Origin: Methylococcaceae bacterium
Lineage (GTDB): Bacteria; Pseudomonadota; Gammaproteobacteria; Methylococcales; Methylococcaceae
Reading direction: 5' to 3'
Assembly (NCBI GenBank): GCA_012026715.1
Contig: VEPB01000220.1
Coordinates: 1-8,992 of the forward strand
DNA length: 8,992 bases
Shown here: positions 5,737-8,992 of the stretch, in pieces
How positions within the stretch are numbered: position 1 is the stretch's first letter
How the letters are laid out: every line of letters starts with the position of its first letter
The notes under the pieces: generated by a model
Database searches by the model: none
The model's input: the letters and a program-made list of their open reading frames with translations, nothing else
Told to the model about the DNA's origin: nothing
Position numbers and translations under genes: made by a program

Positions 5737-7161
5737 ATGGGACGCTTGTTCTGGAAGTTCTTCCTGGCCTATTGGCTGGCGTTGTTGCTGGCCGGCACAG
5801 GAGTGGGAACCGTGGTCTGGCTGTACCACCAGTCGCGCGAGGAGGCCGACCGCGGCCTCGAAACCCACGGACGCGCCAGGGCCCTCGTTGACGCCGCGGG
5901 CGCGACCCTGCGCCACGGCGGCGTCACAGGGCTGACCGCGCTGCTGAAAGAGTGGGAAAGAGCCCCGCTTCCGCCGGTTTACGCCGCGGACGCCGGCGGC
6001 CGTGACCTGCTGGATCGACCATTGCCGCCCCGGTTGCTGGAGCAGGCCCGGCGACTCGTTGCGGAAAACCGGCTCCGGCATGAGGTGGTGGAGGTCCGAA
6101 CGGACGGCGACGGGAGTTTCCTAATTTTTGTCGCCGCTCCGGCGAGCGGGGATGCCCCCACACCACCCGGCACCAACCGCCCCAGCCACGGTCCACCCCC
6201 GCCTGTCCGGCCACCGCCCACGATTCCCATTGCCGCGGGGATTCTCGCCAGCCTCGGTTTCAGCGCTTGGCTGGCATGGGATCTGTCCACGCCCATCCAG
6301 AGCTTGCGGGCTGCCTTCGCGGCCCTGGCGGGCGGCCAGTTGAGCGCCCGCGCGGCACCGCGGATGGGCCGCCGGCGCGACGAGATCGCGGATCTCGGCA
6401 GCGCCTTCGACCACATGGCCGAGCAGCTCGGCCATCTGGTCGCCGCTCAGCGGCGTTTGCTCCATGACGTCTCCCATGAATTGCGTTCCCCGCTCGCGCG
6501 ACTCCAGGCCGCCATCGGCCTGGCCAGGCAACAGCCGGAGCATGCCGCGGAGTTGCTGGACCGGGTCGATCGGGAGATCGAGCGGCTGGATCGCCTGGTC
6601 GGCGAATTGCTGACGCTGTCGCGCCTGGAAGCCGGGATGCCTGGTATAGCGGCCGAGACCTTCGACTTGGTGGAACTGGTCAGCGAAGTGGTCGCCGACG
6701 CCATTTTCGAGGCCCACGGCCGGAACCTTCAGATTGTCCTGGGTGCTCCCCCTAGTCTGGCTTACCATGGCCAGGCGGAGTTCCTCAGTCGCGCGGTCGA
6801 AAATGTCATCCGCAACGCCCTCCAGCACGCCCCCGACGGCAGCCAGGTGGAAGTCTGTCTGACGCTATCGGGCAGAACGCCCACCCTGGCGCTGACCGTA
6901 CTGGACCAGGGCGACGGGGTTCCGGAGGCGGAGTTGACGTCCATCTTCGAACCCTTCTTCCGCGGTAGCCGACCGAAACGGAAGGACGGAACCGGCCTGG
7001 GGCTGGCGATCGCCCGGCTGGCAATCGAACGGCACGGCGGCACCGTTCACGCGACGAATCGGCCGGGCGGCGGCCTGCAGGTCGAGATCCGGCTTCCGCT
7101 GACGGCGGAGACCGGCGCGGAAACAGGTCAGGCCGCATTTCCCCATCCCGAAGAATCTTAG
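5737..7161 (+). CDS. cpxA: CpxA-type sensor histidine kinase
   Basis: Inner-membrane sensor kinase of 474 residues that phosphorylates the preceding regulator. The ATG lies 4 bases after the cpxR stop, with AGGGA (5724-5728) as ribosome site. Architecture: transmembrane helix 1 about 8-29, periplasmic sensor about 30-162, helix 2 about 163-181, HAMP about 182-235, and dimerisation domain with HDVSHELRSPLARLQ, where His247 is the phospho-acceptor. The ATPase domain follows: N-box ENVIRNALQHA (about 355-365), DQGDG (390-394), FEPFFRG (404-410) and GTGLGL (418-423). The H-box is nearly that of E. coli CpxA (HDISHELRTPLTRLQ). The end of the sensor domain, about 139-164, is very Pro-rich (PPPPVRPPP), an unusual stalk just before helix 2. 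CpxP is the likely periplasmic partner. Assignment as the cognate kinase of the CpxR-like regulator is firm; the actual signal is not visible. Confidence 0.92.
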   Translation: MGRLFWKFFLAYWLALLLAGTGVGTVVWLYHQSREEADRGLETHGRARALVDAAGATLRHGGVTGLTALLKEWERAPLPPVYAADAGGRDLLDRPLPPRLLEQARRLVAENRLRHEVVEVRTDGDGSFLIFVAAPASGDAPTPPGTNRPSHGPPPPVRPPPTIPIAAGILASLGFSAWLAWDLSTPIQSLRAAFAALAGGQLSARAAPRMGRRRDEIADLGSAFDHMAEQLGHLVAAQRRLLHDVSHELRSPLARLQAAIGLARQQPEHAAELLDRVDREIERLDRLVGELLTLSRLEAGMPGIAAETFDLVELVSEVVADAIFEAHGRNLQIVLGAPPSLAYHGQAEFLSRAVENVIRNALQHAPDGSQVEVCLTLSGRTPTLALTVLDQGDGVPEAELTSIFEPFFRGSRPKRKDGTGLGLAIARLAIERHGGTVHATNRPGGGLQVEIRLPLTAETGAETGQAAFPHPEES

Positions 7162-7229
7162 GGGCGACGCCCGGGTTGGGTTCAGCCGGGAAAGCCGCAG
7201 TGAGGCTTCGTGTTGCCGGATTGCGACGC

Positions 7230-7235
7230 TACACT
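7230..7235 (+). promoter_or_regulatory. Weak -10 candidate upstream of the FHA gene
   Basis: TACACT matches four of six bases of TATAAT, 37 bases before the FHA start codon. No good -35 lies at the right distance. The 110-base gap after cpxA has no convincing terminator, so read-through from cpxRA is also possible. Confidence 0.2.
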
Positions 7236-7271
7236 AATGCAAACCGAATTGGGGGCAGAGGAGACGTTTAC

Positions 7272-7961
7272 ATGGCAAAAATCCAGCTCTACTTCGCGGG
7301 CCAACTGCTCCGCGAATATGTGCTCGATGACCAATACGAACTCAAGGTGGGCCGCGGCGCCGACTGCGACATCGTGATCGACAGCGTGGCCATTTCCCGC
7401 CACCACTGCACCCTGAGGGAAGTCGAACACCACTGGAACATCATCGATGAAGGCTCATCCAATGGCTGCTTCGTCAACGGAGAACGCATCGAACGCTATG
7501 TGCTGAAACACAAGGACCGGGTGGTGATCGGCAAGCACACCCTGATGTTCGACCAGTTCGGGACGGGGCGCGACCCGCGCCGCCGCCCGGAAAGCGCCGT
7601 CGAAGCCTCCGAGGACCGCACCATGTTCGTGAGTCCCGGCACCCTCAGCCAAATCCTGCAGCGGAGCCAGAAGCAGCAATCCATGGGGCTGGTGCTCAGC
7701 GGGCTGAACCGGCAAGTCGTCCCCCTGGTTCAAACCGTGACCGTGATCGGCAGCGCCGCCGATGCCGATCTCCGCATTCACGGCCTGTTCGTCAAAGGCC
7801 ACCAAGCCAAGGTGGTCAAAACCGATACCGGGCACCGCATCATTCACGGCGGCGGGATTCGCGCGCTGCGCGTCAACGGCGAAAAACGCGACGAGGTCGC
7901 GCTGTGGGCCGGCGACGTCATCACCATCGCCGGCAACAAGATCTCTTACGGCAGTTTATAG
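7272..7961 (+). CDS. FHA-domain protein (one canonical and one degenerate FHA domain)
   Basis: A 229-residue soluble protein that should bind phosphothreonine peptides. The ATG at 7272 is well supported by AGAGGAG (7257-7263), eight bases upstream; a longer frame from a TTG further upstream lacks such a site. The first FHA domain (about 5-95) has the key residues: VGRGADCDIVID with Arg28, SRHH with Ser42, Arg43 and His45, and SSNGCFVNG with Asn64. A linker follows (about 96-135) with a basic run DPRRRP and EDRTMFV, where Thr117 resembles a kinase target. The second domain (about 137-229) keeps the FHA outline (VIGSAADADLRIHG, LRVNG, LWAGDVITIAG). It has Ser instead of the binding Arg, and KGHQ instead of SRxH, so it probably does not bind phosphothreonine. 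No signal peptide or membrane segment. It may read marks made by a Ser/Thr kinase, perhaps the one at the left end. Function in this organism is unknown. Confidence 0.88.
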   Translation: MAKIQLYFAGQLLREYVLDDQYELKVGRGADCDIVIDSVAISRHHCTLREVEHHWNIIDEGSSNGCFVNGERIERYVLKHKDRVVIGKHTLMFDQFGTGRDPRRRPESAVEASEDRTMFVSPGTLSQILQRSQKQQSMGLVLSGLNRQVVPLVQTVTVIGSAADADLRIHGLFVKGHQAKVVKTDTGHRIIHGGGIRALRVNGEKRDEVALWAGDVITIAGNKISYGSL

Positions 7962-8110
7962 CTCGACAGACCGCCGATCTTCGATGAACAAGCCGGCAGG
8001 GCAATCCACCGCTCCCGAAACGGCCTCGCCTGATCCCTTGGCGACGCCGGCGGCGACCGGTTGGCGCCGAAGGTTCCCCGCCGCTGCCCGTCGCCAGGCA
8101 GTAGACGGAC

Positions 8111-8130
8111 GGAAAACCGGGGAACCGGCC
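8111..8130 (-). terminator. Weak terminator candidate after the barrel gene
   Basis: On the minus strand CCGG-TTCC-CCGG is followed directly by TTTTCC, 27 bases or more past the barrel stop. The stem has only four GC pairs plus possible G-U pairs, so the call is weak. The rest of 7962-8157 holds no gene I can support. Confidence 0.22.
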
Positions 8131-8157
8131 GACGAAACACCGATGAGTCGGGCCCGG

Positions 8158-8992
8158 TCAAAATGCCACACTCCAGGTCGCGAACAGGCCGGCCTTACGG
8201 TCGAGCTGGTAGCCATTGACCTGGGTGGAAACCGGCTCGAGCCATTCCACGCTCAATCGATGGCCCTGAAAGCTTCCGGCAGGCACGACCGCATTCAGTC
8301 CCAAACCGACGTCCCAGTAGTTGCCGCCGTAACTGGCCGGAAAATCCATGGGGCCGATCTGCGAATGCGGCCGGGCGTACTCGCCGCGGATCCGTCCCTG
8401 CGCGGTGTAAACGCCGCGAACCGAGGCGGTCAGCCAGTGGAGCGGACTGAACCCGCCCCAAACTGATGCCTGGATCGCGTCGCCCAAGGAATACCCCTGG
8501 TCGTTCCGGCTTTCCAGACGCTTGGTGCCGGTGACTTGACCACCCCATGACCAACTGTCCGCCTGCCCCGTGTATGTGAGGCTGGGCTTGAAGTCCCAGG
8601 TTCCGCTGCCTAACTGCATGCCGTAGTGGATCAGTTCAGTGGGCGTGCCGGCGTTCGCGGTATGGGTATGGACCTTGATCTTCTGACCGATGTCGCCGGT
8701 CGGAGCGCTCACCCCCAGGGTGAGATGGAGATGTTGGCCCGGTATCTCCCACAGCTTGACCAAGCCGTACATGCCGGTATCGCCGACCCCGCCGGTCGCA
8801 TGGTGATGCCGAACCAACGGGTGTCCGCCTTCCGCCACCGCTCCGTTGAGCACCCGCAATGACATATCCATGTCCATGAACTGCGGCATCAGCATGAGGT
8901 TGAGCCAGTCGGTCGGCGCATACATCAAATCGAGCATGTGCATGTGCATGCTCATTTCCTCGGGCCGATGGCTGCAACGGCGGCTGCCGCAA
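8158..8992 (-). CDS. Outer-membrane beta-barrel of the phenol-MetA/transporter family, 5' end beyond window
   Basis: The frame is open from the right edge to a TGA at 8160-8158. An ATG occurs at 8955, but 12 further sense codons precede it and family-like sequence appears to continue upstream, so the true start is probably outside the window. From that Met the visible part is 265 residues. It shows alternating hydrophobic strands typical of a barrel, PTGDI at 85-89, MQLGSGTWDFKPSLTY near 113-128, many aromatic residues and a C-terminal Phe (WSVAF), the usual outer-membrane assembly signal. These fit the family annotated as transporter or putative MetA-pathway phenol degradation protein, whose substrates are mostly undefined. 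The N-terminal part is striking: 10 Met in 33 residues, with MSMHMHM, MDMDM and a nearby HHH. This could reflect metal (for example copper) contact, but that is inference. No partner gene is visible here. Confidence 0.75.
   Translation of the reverse strand, partial: CGSRRCSHRPEEMSMHMHMLDLMYAPTDWLNLMLMPQFMDMDMSLRVLNGAVAEGGHPLVRHHHATGGVGDTGMYGLVKLWEIPGQHLHLTLGVSAPTGDIGQKIKVHTHTANAGTPTELIHYGMQLGSGTWDFKPSLTYTGQADSWSWGGQVTGTKRLESRNDQGYSLGDAIQASVWGGFSPLHWLTASVRGVYTAQGRIRGEYARPHSQIGPMDFPASYGGNYWDVGLGLNAVVPAGSFQGHRLSVEWLEPVSTQVNGYQLDRKAGLFATWSVAF

Noticed and set aside
5025..5738. 237-residue open frame antisense to cpxR
   Set aside because: Covers the cpxR gene almost exactly. The sense strand has an unmistakable response regulator, so this is a shadow.
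7984..8466. Open frame on the plus strand starting MNKPAGQ
   Set aside because: No ribosome site, low-complexity Ala/Pro/Arg sequence, and most of it is antisense to the barrel gene.
8943..8955. Short repeats of CATGTG/CATG near the right edge as a tandem repeat
   Set aside because: They simply encode the Met-His alternation of the barrel protein, so they are explained by coding sequence.

Overview
The window is GC-rich, densely coding bacterial chromosome. Its centre is a divergent cpxP / cpxR-cpxA locus with GTAAA-type CpxR boxes, an arrangement typical of Gammaproteobacteria. The other genes (a membrane Ser/Thr kinase, a PAS-GAF-GGDEF protein, an SDH-family Clp-fold proteinase, an FHA protein and a MetA-type outer-membrane barrel) suit an environmental, possibly Methylococcales-like gammaproteobacterium. 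That taxonomic guess is inference only. No tRNA, rRNA, mobile element, CRISPR array or long repeat was seen.

Left third (1-3280): an apparent two-gene operon on the minus strand. A diguanylate cyclase (2903-1407) is followed, 38 bases later, by a Ser/Thr protein kinase (1368 to beyond base 1, so its C-terminus is missing). Upstream lies a 377-base intergenic region. On the minus strand it holds a near-consensus FNR/ANR box centred at 3063.5 and a TATACT -10 hexamer at 3034-3029. The spacing is exactly that of a class II FNR-activated promoter (-41.5). This predicts that low oxygen switches on both c-di-GMP synthesis and a Ser/Thr kinase.

Middle (3281-7161): a cytosolic SDH-family Clp-fold serine proteinase reads rightward from the same intergenic region. 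It converges on cpxP (minus strand), with a 9-bp perfect hairpin between the two stops. cpxP is divergent from cpxR-cpxA. The cpxP-cpxR gap carries two CpxR boxes (GTAAA-N5-GTTAA and GTAAA-N5-GTAAA) whose starts are 21 bp apart. The locus therefore looks like a self-regulated envelope-stress circuit: CpxA senses, CpxR responds, and periplasmic CpxP feeds back.

Right third (7162-8992): a small protein with one canonical and one degenerate FHA domain reads rightward behind its own strong ribosome binding site. After a 196-base gap without a credible gene, an outer-membrane beta-barrel of the phenol-MetA/transporter type reads leftward and runs off the right edge, so its N-terminus is missing. 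The FHA protein is a natural reader of phosphothreonine made by a kinase such as the one at the left end, although the two are 6 kb apart and not co-transcribed.
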